The translations under genes and the position numbers were made by a program. This document shows, piece after piece, positions 35,152 to 46,540 of a stretch of DNA of 64,000 nucleotides; position 1 is the stretch's first letter; every line of letters starts with the position of its first letter. Source of the stretch: Cycas panzhihuaensis (Eukaryota; Cycadophyta); NCBI GenBank assembly GCA_023213395.1, contig CM041465.1, positions 164,865,741 to 164,929,740 of the forward strand. The letters are read 5' to 3'. Under the pieces are notes generated by a model. It did not search any database. It was not told the DNA's origin and saw only the letters and a program-made list of their open reading frames with translations.

Positions 35152-35535
35152 GATGATAAAAGGAAAAACATTGTTGCTCACTGTGCCCAAGCAAAAGCCT
35201 TATCAGTCGAACGAGATCAGAGAGATTATTAGGTGCTTGACTACGAGCTTGTATACATTTCTTACCGTGAGCCTAACTTCAATACAATGACTTCAAATCA
35301 TAGTGGTGTTGAGATTGTCCTTCGAGATGCACGCGTCTTGCCGGTAGAAGGTATCGGTGAAGTTTCCATTGCAGGAGGTAAATTTACCGAGTGTATTATG
35401 TATCGAAGATGCAGTTGAACTTTCTTTTAGCCCGGGAGATCTGCAAACAAGGTATGAAGGTGGAGCTCTATGATGACAAATGCCTGATTAAGGATCTGAA
35501 ACAAAACTTTGTTGTCATAGCTACTGGGAAAGTCA
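35152..35535 (+). pseudogene. pol: Cop-E protease region
   Basis: Between gag and the Cop-D insertion lie segments typical of copia protease flanks (VLPVEGIGEVSI, then MQLNFLLAREICKQGMKVELYDDKC). The expected W-x-x-D-S-G is replaced by a degenerate YREPNFNTMTSN stretch, so no catalytic Asp triad is readable. The frame is cut at 35535 and resumes at 48333. Confidence 0.65.
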
Positions 35536-35746
35536 TGATAGCAATCTCAATTAAGATGAGCAAAAATTTTCATTCAATGGAGATCTAGTCTCCTTTTAAG
35601 TATACATCATACTAGATGACCGTTACAAACCAAATGTAACCGATCCATCTCTAACCGTCAAGTGTCAACATCTTAGATGTAAGTTACATTTGAGGGTGTT
35701 TCAACATTACGCTTTTTGTACCTAGATAAAACATTACACTCTAACA
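35536..35746 (-). repeat. Cop-D 3' LTR (211 bp)
   Basis: It runs from TGATAGCAATC at 35536 to CTCTAACA at 35746, and the minus strand starts TGTTAGAG. The adjacent CCCTCTCTTAATG reverses to a purine-rich tract. It differs from the other LTR at about six bases and one indel. Confidence 0.95.
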
Positions 35747-37300
35747 CCCTCTCTTAATGTTTTATCTTTAGTAAACCTAATTTGTTCCTTAGATTTTGAA
35801 ATCTCTCTTTTCCAAGAGATTTTGTCAGTAGGTCTGCAACTTGTTCTGTAGATGGACAATATTCCAAATCAATTTCCCTGTTGTGGACTTTTTCCCTTAT
35901 GAAGTGATGATGTACTTCTATGTGTTTGGTTCTTGCATGAAGGACTAAATTTTTGGTTAATTTGATGGCACTCTGATTGTCACACTTTAGAATAGTTGCT
36001 TGATTCTATCGTTGTTCCAAGTCAGCTAGGAGTTGTCTCAACCAGATAGCTTCACACGTTGTTGTCACAGGTACTTTGTATTTTACTTCAGTGGATGATA
36101 ATGCTATAGTAGCCTGTTTTTTGCTGCACTAGGAAATTACTGCAGATCCTAGAAAGAAACAGTACCCACTAGTTGATTTCCTTTGTTCTTTGTCTCTTGC
36201 CCAGTCAGAGTCACAAAAACCCGATAGATTAATTGATCCTTCTTTGGGATACACTAGTTTCAGGTTTATTGTCCCCTTTAGGTACCTTAGAATTCCCCTA
36301 GCGGCCTTCCAGTGTCTCATTTTGGGATTTTGCATGTATTTGGATACTAATCCCACTGAATGTGATATGTCAGGCCTGGTGGCTATTAGATAAATCAGAC
36401 TCCTGATCATTTGTCTATATAAGGTGACATTTGTTGCCTGCTCCATATTATCCACTACTAGGTCATAATTTATTTCCATGGGTGTGGCACAGGGATTGCA
36501 ATTTTCCATATGGAATTTGGTCAAAGATCTCTGATGTATTTGCTCTAAGATAGAGCAACATAACCTTGTTGTTGATCTATTTCTAATTCCAGGTAATAGT
36601 TCAGAAGGCCCAAATCTGTCATTTCAAATTCTCACTTGAGTTGTTCTTTTATGTCTGCAATGGATTCTACATCATTGCCTGTGAGAACCATGTCATCTAC
36701 ATAAACAATAATTATTGTGACTTTGCCATTTCTTTTCCCTATGTATAAGCTGGAGTCTGAATCACATCGTTGAAAGCATTTCTAACACAGATATTGATCT
36801 AATTTTTCGTACCAAGCTCGATGGGCTTGCTTCAATCCATATAGGGCCTTTTTTAATTTGCAAACTAGATACTCTTGTCCTTCTTTGATGTAGCCTTCGG
36901 ATTGTTTCATATAGACTTCCTCTTCCAATTCCCCATTCAAAAAGGCACTTTTTACATCTAATTGAAAATTTTTCTATTCTTGCATAGTAACTAGGGCAAT
37001 CTCTGTCCTTACAGTATTTAGCTTGGCCACGAGAGAAAAAGTTTCTTCAAAGTCCACTCCGACTGTTTGAGTGTATCCTTTCGCAACAAGCCGTGCTTTG
37101 TGCTCCTCTATTTTGCCACTGGTTCCCTCCTTAATTTTGTAGACTCATTTGCAGTTGACTACCGATTTGTTGGTAGGTAACTCTACCAATTCCCATGTTT
37201 GATTTTTCCTAATTGAGTCCATTTCGCTGCCCATGGATGACTTCCATTCATGTTGATCTTTGGCCTCTCGAAAAGTCTATGGTTCGACTCTACTTATCAG
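35747..37300 (-). pseudogene. pol: Cop-D reverse transcriptase and RNase H, broken
   Basis: Minus strand: MDSIRKNQTW-like start near 37215, TVGVDFEETFSLVAK-like near 37050, [11 protein letters not shown] near 36960, an intact YVDDMVLTG (about 36688-36712), then MENCNPCATPME, SLIYLIATRPDISHSVGLVSKYM and RGILRYLKGT in an open block 36524-36129. RNase H starts with CDSDWARDKEQRKSTSGYCFFLG and is readable with stops to about 35800. Motif identity is high but frame changes occur near 36540-36660 and 36960. Confidence 0.9.
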
Positions 37301-37319
37301 GGCCCTTGGCCTTTGACTT

Positions 37320-38845
37320 CGTGTTCTATGTTCAGGCACATTGCCTTTTCCCTCTTCGATTATTTTGATGAACCATCTGGGTAACTTCTTTTGTTTTTAT
37401 GTACCTTCTTCATTGTTTGTTTCCTCCGTTGATTGTTCTATGACGAATTCTTCTCCTTCTGTTGTTTCATTTTGAATTGATGAAAGGCAAGGAGATGATT
37501 CTACAGATAGTATTTCTTCTTAGGTAATTTCAAACACAGCTTCTTGTTCCACCTCCTTCTCATTTCCTTCGATTATTCTAACTTGTGAAGTATCATTTGA
37601 GCCATCTCCTTCATTGAAAACAACATCTCTACTTACGTAGATTTTATTGGACTTAGGATCTATGCATTTATAGGCCCTTGAGATTTTGTTGTAACCTATC
37701 ATAATGCATTCTATGCTTTTTGCATCAATCTTAGACCTCTTTTTATCAGGTATGTGAACAAAAGCTTGGCTACCAAATACTTTAAGTGAACTTACATCAG
37801 GTTTCCTACCTATCTAGGCTTCTTCTGGAGTGATGTTCTTTAGAGCTTTTGTTGGGTTTCGATTTATTAGATAGCAGGTTGTACTTATCGCCTTAGCCCA
37901 ATATGACTTTGGAACTTCCTTTTCGTAAACCATGCTTTTGGCCATTTCCATTAGAGTCTTATTTTTCCTTTTTACAACTCCATTAGATTGTGGTGTATAT
38001 GGAGTTGTGACCTGTCTGCAAATTCCATGCAACTTACAGTAGTTCAAAAACTCCTTCGAGATGTATTCACCTCCTCCATCTGATCTGATGCACTTGATTT
38101 TTGTTCTTGATTCTAGCTCTGCTTCTGTTTTAAATTCTTTGAATGTTTTGAAAACTTCTGACTTGTTGTGAAGAAAGTAAACCCATACTCTTTGAGTAAA
38201 ATCATCAATGAAGGTCAAAAAATACCTGCAGCCATTAATTGAGAGTGGTGTGATGGGACCACACAGATCCGTATGAATTAATTCCAATTTTGATTATGCT
38301 CTCCAACTACTTTCTTTAAACGAATGTCGATGTTGTTTGCCAAATTGGCAACCTTTGCAACCAAACTTGTCAAAAGAAATATGGGGCAACCCATTTACTA
38401 TTCCTGATTTTTCCATTGATTTTAGTGTTTCAATTGGAAGATGTCCATATTTCAAATGCCAAATTTTATTATCAGTTTTAACAACAATACAAGCTTTTTC
38501 TTCCACATTGGGAAACGCAGGATCTGACAAAAGTTTGTACAGATCATTACATCTTATGCCTTTGGCAATGATTTCCCCATTGTTTTTCACGTCTAGAATA
38601 TGACAATAACCTTCTTCATCAAAAATTGTCCTTAGCCCCTTTTCGCTAAGTTGTGAGACAGAAAGAAGATTCATTTTTAGGCCAAGAACTAACAAAACAT
38701 TCCCAATTTTCTTTACATTTCCTTGTAGATTGATGGCGATGGTACCTGCCCCCTTTATGTCAAGTGGGTATTTATCTTCCAGTTCAATTGATTTGTTGAA
38801 GTCGCAAGGCTTTAAGGTTTCAAACCAATCTTCATGATTGGTCAT
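37320..38845 (-). pseudogene. pol: Cop-D integrase
   Basis: An open frame 38845-38294 covers the protease tail and zinc domain (IWHLKYGHLPIETL, then CKGCQFGKQHRHSF). After one stop the core (38287-37814) has IHTDLCGP (first Asp), RSDGGGEY (second Asp) and QSNGVVKRKNKTL, where the position of the catalytic Glu is Lys. The typical SYWAKAISTTCYLINRNPTKAL segment follows. The C-terminal part near 37520-37702 carries VSRDVVFNEGD. The Glu-to-Lys change alone should abolish strand transfer in this family. Confidence 0.9.
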
Positions 38846-39502
38846 GTGTCGTGAAGTTCCCGAATCAACAAACCATATGTCTCCATCTTTTAGACTTGTG
38901 GCCAGAGCGACAATGAATGCAGTCTCTTCTTCCTCTTCCTCTGGTTTTTCTTTGCTATATCCTCCAACATGTCATTTCCCTCTCTGAATATCGATCCTTC
39001 TTTATGGGCATTGATATGGGTAAATGCCCGGATTGCCTATAGTTGTAGCAAATATCAAAAATTCTGCATGCACTGGAGGTTTGACCGGTTTTTCCACAGT
39101 TGAAACATATTCTGGTATCTCTGCTTCAACCACGTCCTCTGGATTCTTGCTAGCGTCCACGACCTCTGATGTCTAGAGTTGGTCCTCGCCCACGAGCCTG
39201 GTTTCGTCCATGTGGCCCTAGATTCAATCTAGACGCAAATGCATCCTCCAGTTCTGAAGAATCCTCATAGCGCTTATTCCTCTATTCCTGTCGTAATAAC
39301 AACCCAGTTAATTCATCGATTCATTTTATCAATCTGGTTACTGTTTGTAATGGTTTTAATGGTTATGTCAAAAGATCTTGGTAACTTGGTTGCCACCAGT
39401 TCCACCAGCTCTTGTTCTGAAATCATACCTCCTGCACTCAATAGATTATTTCTAATTGAAATAACTTTATATGTGAATTCTGTTACAGTCTCACTTTCCT
39501 TT
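38846..39502 (-). pseudogene. gag: Cop-D gag (3' part), zinc knuckles and protease site
   Basis: Reading on from Cop-F on the minus strand: ESETVTEFTYKVISIRNNLLSAGG (39490-39410) is the classic copia Gag helix. Two damaged knuckles lie near 39000-39105, CFNCGKTGQTSSAC (Gln for His) and CYNYRQSGH (Tyr for Cys). Near 38850-38880 the protease site WFVDSGTSRHMTN is intact, the only fully preserved D-S-G in the window. The gag half is in phase with 47074-47425 once Cop-F is skipped. Confidence 0.85.
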
Positions 39503-40053
39503 TGTTAAACCTTATGTTTACATGTTAAGATAATGTACTTTTATTTTCATGTAATATGTGTACTTTTTACTTTAGGGGTGACTTATCACTTAAGTGATAA
39601 AGTGCACACCCACATTCTTTCTAGTGACACAACGTTGTCACTAAAGGGTCAAATGGACCCTCATGCATTTGTGCTCACATGAGAGCCCAAAAGGACACAT
39701 GTCCAACATGCAAGGCATGTATCTTGGATGTTTGACACTTGTCAAACATCCAAGGCCTTAGGTCTCTCATCTCACTCTATATAATGAGACCTCTTCTCAT
39801 TGTCTCAATAGAGAGTTGGAGCTGTATTGTTATGCTATCAGTTTCCTAATCAAACTGTTCATTCTTTGGAGGTTGGACCAATTCCAACTCCACATATTGG
39901 GTATCATTTTCTCTTGCTCCTTCATTTGTGCTTTGTCTCTTTGCTCTCTATTTTCCTTGAGATTATTATACTTGTTTGTATTTGTGCAACTAGAACTAGA
40001 GTGATCCTAGTTTCTAGATCTTGGGACCTGAGGCCATCTAGCCTCTTTTCACA
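39503..40053 (+). repeat. Cop-F 5' LTR (551 bp)
   Basis: It runs from TGTTAAACC to TTTCACA, with a TATA-like CTATATAATGAGACC near 39776. U3 carries the palindrome TTATCACTTAAGTGATAA near 39583, the TAGTGACA/TGTCACTA dyad near 39622-39643, and the long dyad at 39724-39753. The long dyad is missing from the 3' LTR. Confidence 0.95.
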
Positions 40054-40740
40054 TTTGGTATCGTAGAAAGAGGAGACTAGCTCCTCCTGCTCGGTTTGGT
40101 ACCGCTCAAGGAGATTTGAAGAAAGCTACAAACCCTTGGTGACGACCTTCAGACCCGAGGCGATCCAAGGTTTGTTTTGAAGTTTTTATTGCAGGTTTAA
40201 GCATTTTGGAGCTACATTTGCAGGTTGGAGCAAGTACTTTTCAAATCTGAAATTTTTTTTCAGACTTTTATCAAGAGTAAGACTCAACGCTTTTCCAAAA
40301 ATGTTGATTTTCTCTAATTTTTCTTTAAAAAATTTAATTTTTGTAAATTCAAGGCGATCTCGTGGAGTTACATGTGTTTTGACCTGGAAATCGCTTTTTA
40401 ATCACTCTATTCAGATTGCACTTTATTTACAAAGATTCCTCACTATTCTGGGCCATTTTTTCAAACTTGCAGCAATTTTCTTGATAAAAATTGGTCATTT
40501 CTTCTTGTTCCTACTAGTTCCTCTATCTAATCTTTACCGCACTGGAGGTGTAGCAAACCCTGCGTGGGTCCCACAGAGCTATTCAAGTGACCATACGTCA
40601 CCTCGGGGTCAGACGGCAGCCCTGCCCTCAGATCCATGCATGCCTAGCTGCACCTAAAATCAACCGTACGGCAACTCTTGCAAAGGTGCAACAATCAGTC
40701 TACACAAATGCTTTTCCATGATTTGTCTCCCTTTATGATA

Positions 40741-41020
40741 GCTGTTTTCATACTTAAAGAGTTATTTTCCATGATTTATGAGAGTTGTTTTTATACTTAA
40801 AGAGTTGTTTTCATACTTAAACAACTATGTTTTCATACTTAAAGAGCTGTTTTCCATGATTTATGAGAGTTGTTTTCATACTTAAAGAGCTGTTTTCATA
40901 CTTAAACAACTGTGTTTTCATACTTAAAGAGTTGTTTTCATACTTAAAGAGTTGTTTTCCATGATTTATGAGAGCTGTTTTCATACTTAAATAGCTGTGT
41001 TTTCAGACTTAAATCTGCTG
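40741..41020. repeat. Minisatellite in Cop-F leader
   Basis: About a dozen units of the type GTTTTCATACTTAAAGAGCT, some replaced by GTTTTCCATGATTTATGAGA, are arranged in a loose higher-order pattern. Units vary by a few bases and spacing is close to 20 nt, so this is not a CRISPR array. Confidence 0.85.
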
Positions 41021-41032
41021 TTTTTGTTCAAT

Positions 41033-41134
41033 TGCGTTCACGAATCGCCAAAAAGGCTTTATTTCTGTCTGCTGAACTGCCAAAAGGCTTTATTTCGTCT
41101 CACGAATCGCCAAAAGGCTTTATTTTTGCCTGCT
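41033..41134. repeat. Three-copy tandem repeat, about 33-bp unit
   Basis: CGAATCGCCAAAAGGCTTTA (middle copy GAACTGCC...) is repeated three times with spacers TTTCTGTCTG or TTTCGTCTCA. It follows the minisatellite directly. Confidence 0.8.
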
Positions 41135-41930
41135 TTGACTGTGCAATACAGGCTGAAATGTGTTCTTAAAGGCAGTAAGCATCGCTACTGGATCCATCAC
41201 ATTTTGCGCTATAGGCATTCATGAAATTGACTTTGTACTGTATGATGAAGCTACATGCTACATGGTAAATGCTTGCTGAGTAAGATAAAGCAAGTATCTG
41301 AGCCTAAATCTGAGCTCTTCTATGGCATTTTCAAGGTTTTCGAACAAGTGTTAATTGACTTTAAGAGAAGTGATTTCAAGTGTTTTTTATATAAAAAAAG
41401 GCGATATTTAATCACTAATTTTTAAACACTTTTAAGGCACCTTGCATGGTGACCTAATAACCCTTAGTCTCAAAGAGGGTTCAAAACACTTTGTACTTAA
41501 TAAAAATCACTTCTTCCTTTGATCGTTGGGACTAATTTAAAGTCCCAACACTTTGTGCTTAATGTCCATTTTCATGCAAGTAGTTCTCTTACCTTCATTT
41601 TTTCAGCATTAAAAGGAACCCACTTGTATCTTCATCACAAGTTTTGCATTACTTCATTCAAGATTTTAAGCTTTTTTCAAAAAGTACTTTGCAAAACTTA
41701 TTGTAATCAAGCATTTGGTTTCTTACTTGGATCAACAAAGCACTACATTTTTCATTAAAGTGCTCATTGTAAAAACACTTCTAGCGTTTATATTGGTGTA
41801 CTTACATTGCTTCCTCTCGAAGCCACTTTCATTATAAAGCTTAATCAAAGCATTTTCATAAGTACATTTTCCAAGCAAAAAGAAATCTAAGTTCACTTTA
41901 AAATCTGCTAAAAAGTGACTTAAAATCTAT

Positions 41931-42076
41931 TGGAGAGGCCCGAAAAAGGTTCAAACCTTGCCTCTAAATTAACCTTAAGCTTGGTGCATTCCCTAGGGGA
42001 CCAACCGACCGTATGGTCAGTGCACGACAATTAAGGTTGCTTGAGGGAAAGGAGGTTCGAAAAGGATGTTATTGGA
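41931..42076 (+). promoter_or_regulatory. Conserved structured leader block of the Cop-A family
   Basis: This block is kept in Cop-F, Cop-C (29568-29710) and Cop-B (15757-15893, minus), about 270 nt upstream of gag, while the surrounding leader is poorly conserved. It can fold: GAGGC pairs with GCCTC around AAGG-TTCAAA-CCTT, and GTGCA pairs with TGCAC around GACCA-TGGTC. GGTTCAAACC also fits a Pol III B-box. One frame (containing GAFPRGP and ARQLR) is kept in all three copies without a shared ATG. A packaging or dimerisation signal is a reasonable guess; nothing proves it. Confidence 0.5.
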
Positions 42077-42345
42077 GCTATGAATCCAAGGGAAAGCATG
42101 GTACGTCCATGCAGATCAACCCTACCTGCCTTGTCCTAGATTTAACTTGGCCAACTATTGGATCTCTTCTATAGATCAGAGTTTGACCAACTCCATAGCC
42201 TAGTCCTCCACCCCTCATCATTCCATTCAGTTGTTGGATCTTCTAGTAAGATCGTGGAATTGGTTTCATTAGAAGGTGGAACTTAAGTGACGAAAGCTTT
42301 GAGTTTCCAGGTTATCTGCTAGCTTCAAGCTTTTATAATTGAAAT

Positions 42346-43330
42346 ATGGCTACCATAAACATGCTAAATGCATGCACCATTCGATTAACAGGACAAGATA
42401 ATTATCAAGAATGGAAGAGACTCACTCAGAACTTGCTAATCATGAATGAATTTTGGAGTTATGTTTCTAGGAGATTACCTCGACCAGCACCTATTCTCAA
42501 TGGCGATGTTACTATGGAACCTGATGATGCTTTACTTGCTGCTTGGGAAGCCAAAGATGAAATTGCTTTGGCATTCCTTCACATGATTGTTGATGTGCAT
42601 GTAGATCAGAATATTGCTTCTGCTAAAACTTCTAAGGAAGCTTGGGACACCTTGTCCTCATTGTATGAAAGGCGAGATCAAGCTCGCATTTTAATGGTTA
42701 AGGCAAAATTGTATTCTGTTAAGTTTGTCAAGCCCATGTCGGCTTTTCTTTCCTCCATCAAGGAGGTATGTAATGAACTGAATACACTTGGTAGTCCAGC
42801 TACAAGGGATGAATTGATCACATTCATCACCAAATCCTTACCCAAGGACTACAATGGCTTCATTTCGTCTACTACAAGAGATGGTTCTCTCAAAACCATG
42901 ACATTCAACGAATTTGAAAGTCTGCTACTTTAAGAAGAACAAATCTACACTAAGAATAATGAGGAGGAACCATCTACATCAGGTGCATTCACGGCCAATT
43001 CAAAGGCCAACAAAGAACCCAAACCTGCACTCTCAAAGCAGTTTGGGAACATGAACATTGGGTCTTCAAGGACCAATGTTGTATGTCATTATTGTGGCAA
43101 ACCTGGCCACATAGCACCTGATTGTCGAAAAAAGCAAGCAGATCTACGCCAGCAGCAGCAGCAGCCACGTCATCCGAATCAGCGACAACAGCAGCCACGT
43201 CATCCAAATCAATGACAACAAAGAATAACAAAGAATAGCAGAACCCCTCGACCAAATCGAGGTGCCTATCGAGGAGGTCAAAGAGGAACTGGGGTTTCGT
43301 GAGGTGGCAATCAACGCCACTTTAATCAGT
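42346..43330 (+). pseudogene. gag: Cop-F gag
   Basis: ATG 42346, open for 195 codons: NACTIRLTGQDNYQEWKRL, AWEAKDEIALAFLHM, KEAWDTLSSLYERRDQA, SSIKEVCNELNTLG. A TAA at 42931 replaces a Gln codon. After it the frame continues to a complete CCHC knuckle CHYCGKPGHIAPDC (43084-43125), a Gln/Pro/His repeat (QQQPRHPNQ twice) with a TGA near 43213, and a Gly/Arg stretch. It is the best preserved Gag of this family in the window. Confidence 0.92.
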
Positions 43331-44790
43331 TTGCAGATGAAGACAAACTGTTTTGTGCATATCAGACATCCAAGGTTGATGAAACTTGGATTATTGATTA
43401 TGGAGCTTCACAACACATGACTGGAAGTGAAGAGCTCCTCACCAACATCAAGGAAGGCAAAGGTCAATCAATGACCTTTGGGAATAATCAATTTGTCAAA
43501 ATCTCAGGAGTAGGCACAATAACTCCATTTTCTTCTTCATCAAATCCTTCCTCCTCATTTCCCGATGGAAATGCCTATTTAATACCTTCAATGGACAAAA
43601 ATTTACTATCTATTAGCAAGTTGGACAAGCAACAGATGAGTGTATTGTTCCAAAACGGGAAATGTATAATCAGTGACAAAGAAGACCAAGTAGTAGTCTG
43701 GCTATGAGGATCAAGGCCTCTACAAGTTGGATGCAAATAATATAACACTTGATTCTGCTTACTCTGATTCCATTGTCACTTCTTACTTGTCCAAGATGCA
43801 ACTTTGGCATCAACGTCTAGGCCACTTGAGCTTAGACAATTTGAGGCAGATGATCAACAAGAACATGGTACATGGGCTTCCTAAGATTTATGGAACGAAA
43901 TGTCTTTGCGAAGCGTGCATTATGGGAACTCAGCATCACTTGCCTTTCCCTAAAGGCAAAGCGTGGCGTGTATCACATCCTCTGCAGCTAGTACATTCGC
44001 ATTTGTGTGGACCTATGTCAACATAATCTTTTGGAGGAGCTTTGTATTACATCTCCTTCATTGATGATTTTCTCATAAAGTTTGGGTCTATTCCATCAAA
44101 CACAAATCTGAAGCATTTTCCAAGTTCAAAGAATTCAAGCTTGAAGTGGAAAATGAGTCTAGCCATTCAATCAAAACATTCAGGACAGACAATGGAGGTG
44201 AATTTACATCAAATGAATTCACCCAATACTACAAGGGTAACGGCATTCAGAGACAACTGACGATACCTCACACTCCTCAACAAAATGGAGTCTCCGAACG
44301 GATGAACAGAACTTTGGCCAATAAAGCCAAAGTTATGATGCGTGCACAAGGACTCAGTCGAGCCTTCAAGTAAGCATTTCACACAATCGCCTATGTGGCC
44401 AATCGCACCCTACTACAACAAATCACCAACATGACACCCGAGGAGGCATGGTCTGGCAAAAAGCCTACTGTCAGCCATTTGAGGACTTTTGGGTGCACTG
44501 CTTATATACACATTCCCGATCAAGAAGGAAGAAATTAGACAAGCATAGTCGAAATGCATCTTTGTAGGTTATGCCATTCACAATAAAGCCTACAAGTTGT
44601 ATGATCCTATAGGGAAGAAAATGCATCTCTCAAGAGATGTCATCTTTGCTGAAGAAGATCGCAAGGAGGTGCAAACAGCATCCATGCAACCTTTCGTTGA
44701 CAAAGGCAAGAAGATTGTTGAGGCCTTCCTTCCCTCTCAATCCTCTACACCATGTTCATCATCTACACCAGCTGGACCGTCTACTTCAAC
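43331..44790 (+). pseudogene. pol: Cop-F protease and integrase, frameshifted
   Basis: The protease site reads WIIDYGASQHMT (43389-43424), with Tyr replacing Ser of D-S-G. A frame change near 43700 leads to the zinc domain (LWHQRLGHLSLDNLRQM, CEACIMGTQHH; 43800-43945). LVHSHLCGPM near 43990 has His for the first catalytic Asp. RTDNGGEFTSNEF (near 44185) and NGVSERMNRT (near 44290) keep the second Asp and the Glu. A stop near 44371 (at a Trp) and a frameshift near 44530 follow, then the GKKMHLSRDVIFAEED linker. Confidence 0.92.
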
Positions 44791-44879
44791 TAAATTTGCT
44801 CCACTTGATCCAAGCACATCTTCTATTGACCAACCACTTACACCAGAAGATCTTGAGATTCAAGTAACTTCAATTCAAA

Positions 44880-46532
44880 AGTTACCCAAATGGTACACAC
44901 AAACAGTTCTGGATGGTCACATCATTGAAGGAAAACGTCCATCTAAATATCAACAGCAAACCAATTATGCACTTATGGCTGAAGTGCTTTGTGTTGATGA
45001 GCCTTCCACTTTTGAGGAGGCTTCTAAAAATGAAAATTAGAAGGCTGCCATGGATGAAGAAATCCATTCTATTAAAAAGAATGGTACTTGGAATTTGGTT
45101 GAATTGCCTAAACACAAACAGGCAATCAGTTGCAAATGGGTGTACAAGACCAAATTCCATTCTCATGGTTCACTTAAAAGACAGAAGGCTCGCCTTGTAG
45201 CAAAAGGATTTAAACAAAAAGAAGGCATAGACTATGAAGAAACTTTTGCACCAGTGGCGAATATGAACACTATCAGACTCATTTTGGCCTTAGCTGCTCA
45301 ATGCAAATGGCCTGTTTATCAGATGGACGTGAAGTGCGCCTTTCCTAATGGCGATCTTTAGGAGGAAGTGTATTTGGAGCAACCTCCCGAATACAAAGTG
45401 CAAGGCAAGGAGCATTTTGTATATCGCCTAAAAAAGGTGTTATATAGCTTGAAGCAAGCTCCAAGGGCATTGTACTCGAAGATCGATGACTGCTTCTTGA
45501 GACATGGGTTTCATCGATCTACTTCAGATCCTAATCTATATATAAAACATGAAAAGAACCATGTAATTTTTGTTGCCTTGTATGTTGATGACTTAGTGAT
45601 CACTGGCAGTGACACTAAGATGATTCACATTCTCCAAGATGACTTGAAGAGAAGTTTCGAGATGACTGATCTTGGACTTCTCCACTACTTTTTAGGCTTT
45701 GAGATATGGCAATGACCAAAGCTATATCTTCATCTCCCAAGCGAAATATTCTTGGGACATTTTGCAGTGGTTCAGGATGCACGACTACAAACTAGCGCCT
45801 ACACCTATGGAGAATGGATCAAAGCTTACTCTCAATGAGGAAGCTGCACCGGCAGATCCCACACTTTACCGGCAGTTGATTGGGAGTCTCATTTATCTCA
45901 CCAACACTCGACTGAACATTTCATTTGCTGTTGGGATTTGCTCACGTTACATGTCTCAACCCAATCAGATATACTGGAATGCACCCAAACACATACTTAA
46001 GTACATCAAAGGCACATTGTAGCATGGCCTTGAGTATGCACATAATGAGAACTTCACTCTGGAAGGGTTCTCAGATTCTGATTGGGTAGGTTGCCAAGAT
46101 AGCAGGAGATCAACCTCGGGATACTGTTTTTCCCTTGGTTCAGCAGTTATTTCGTGGAGTTGCAAGAAGCAACCCAATGTTACCTTATCCTCCACCGAAG
46201 TAGAGTACAAAGTTGTAGTCAACGCAGCTTGTGAGGCTATCTGGCTACGACGGATTCTTGAGGAACTTGGACTTGAGCAGGGTCACCCCACCAAGATACA
46301 TTCTGACAATCAAAGTGTGCTCAAGTTAGCTAAGAATCCAGTTTTTCATGCACGGACAAAACACATCGAGGTTCATCATCACTTCATCAGAGAGCATGTG
46401 CAGAATGGTGAGATCAACCTCCAAAGATGACCAACAGAGGAGCGGCAGACATCTTTACCAAGCCTCTTGGTAGAGAAAAGCTTGTAAAATTCAGAGATGG
46501 TCTTGGTGTCCGACTTAACATTGTAAACAGTA
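44880..46532 (+). pseudogene. pol: Cop-F reverse transcriptase and RNase H
   Basis: [10 protein letters not shown], then a TAG for the Trp of ENWKAAM (near 45038), [46 protein letters not shown] for Gln at 45359, KQAPRALYSK, an intact YVDD (45581-45592), MTDLGLLHYFLGFEIWQ, a frameshift near 45712, SLIYLTNTRLNIS, and TAG near 46019. RNase H (about 46070-46480) has SDSDWVGC, ISWSCKKQ, IEVHHHFIREHV and ADIFTKPLG. Damage is limited and mostly of the Trp/Gln-to-stop type. Confidence 0.93.
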
Positions 46533-46540
46533 AGGGGGGG

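Larger units (their letters stand above)
40054..42345 (+). other. Cop-F 5' leader with primer-binding site
   Basis: After two bases, TGGTATCGTAG (40056-40066) is a degraded initiator-Met site resembling that of Cop-B. The leader contains two tandem-repeat tracts (40741-41020 and 41033-41134), a GC-richer patch at 40540-40670, the conserved block 41931-42076 and the pre-gag segment that matches the first 258 bases of the window. No gene is seen. Confidence 0.8.

Noticed and set aside
40741-41020. CRISPR-like repeat array
   Set aside because: Units are about 20 nt, adjacent, variable and without unique spacers, and the setting is a plant retroelement leader. It is a minisatellite.
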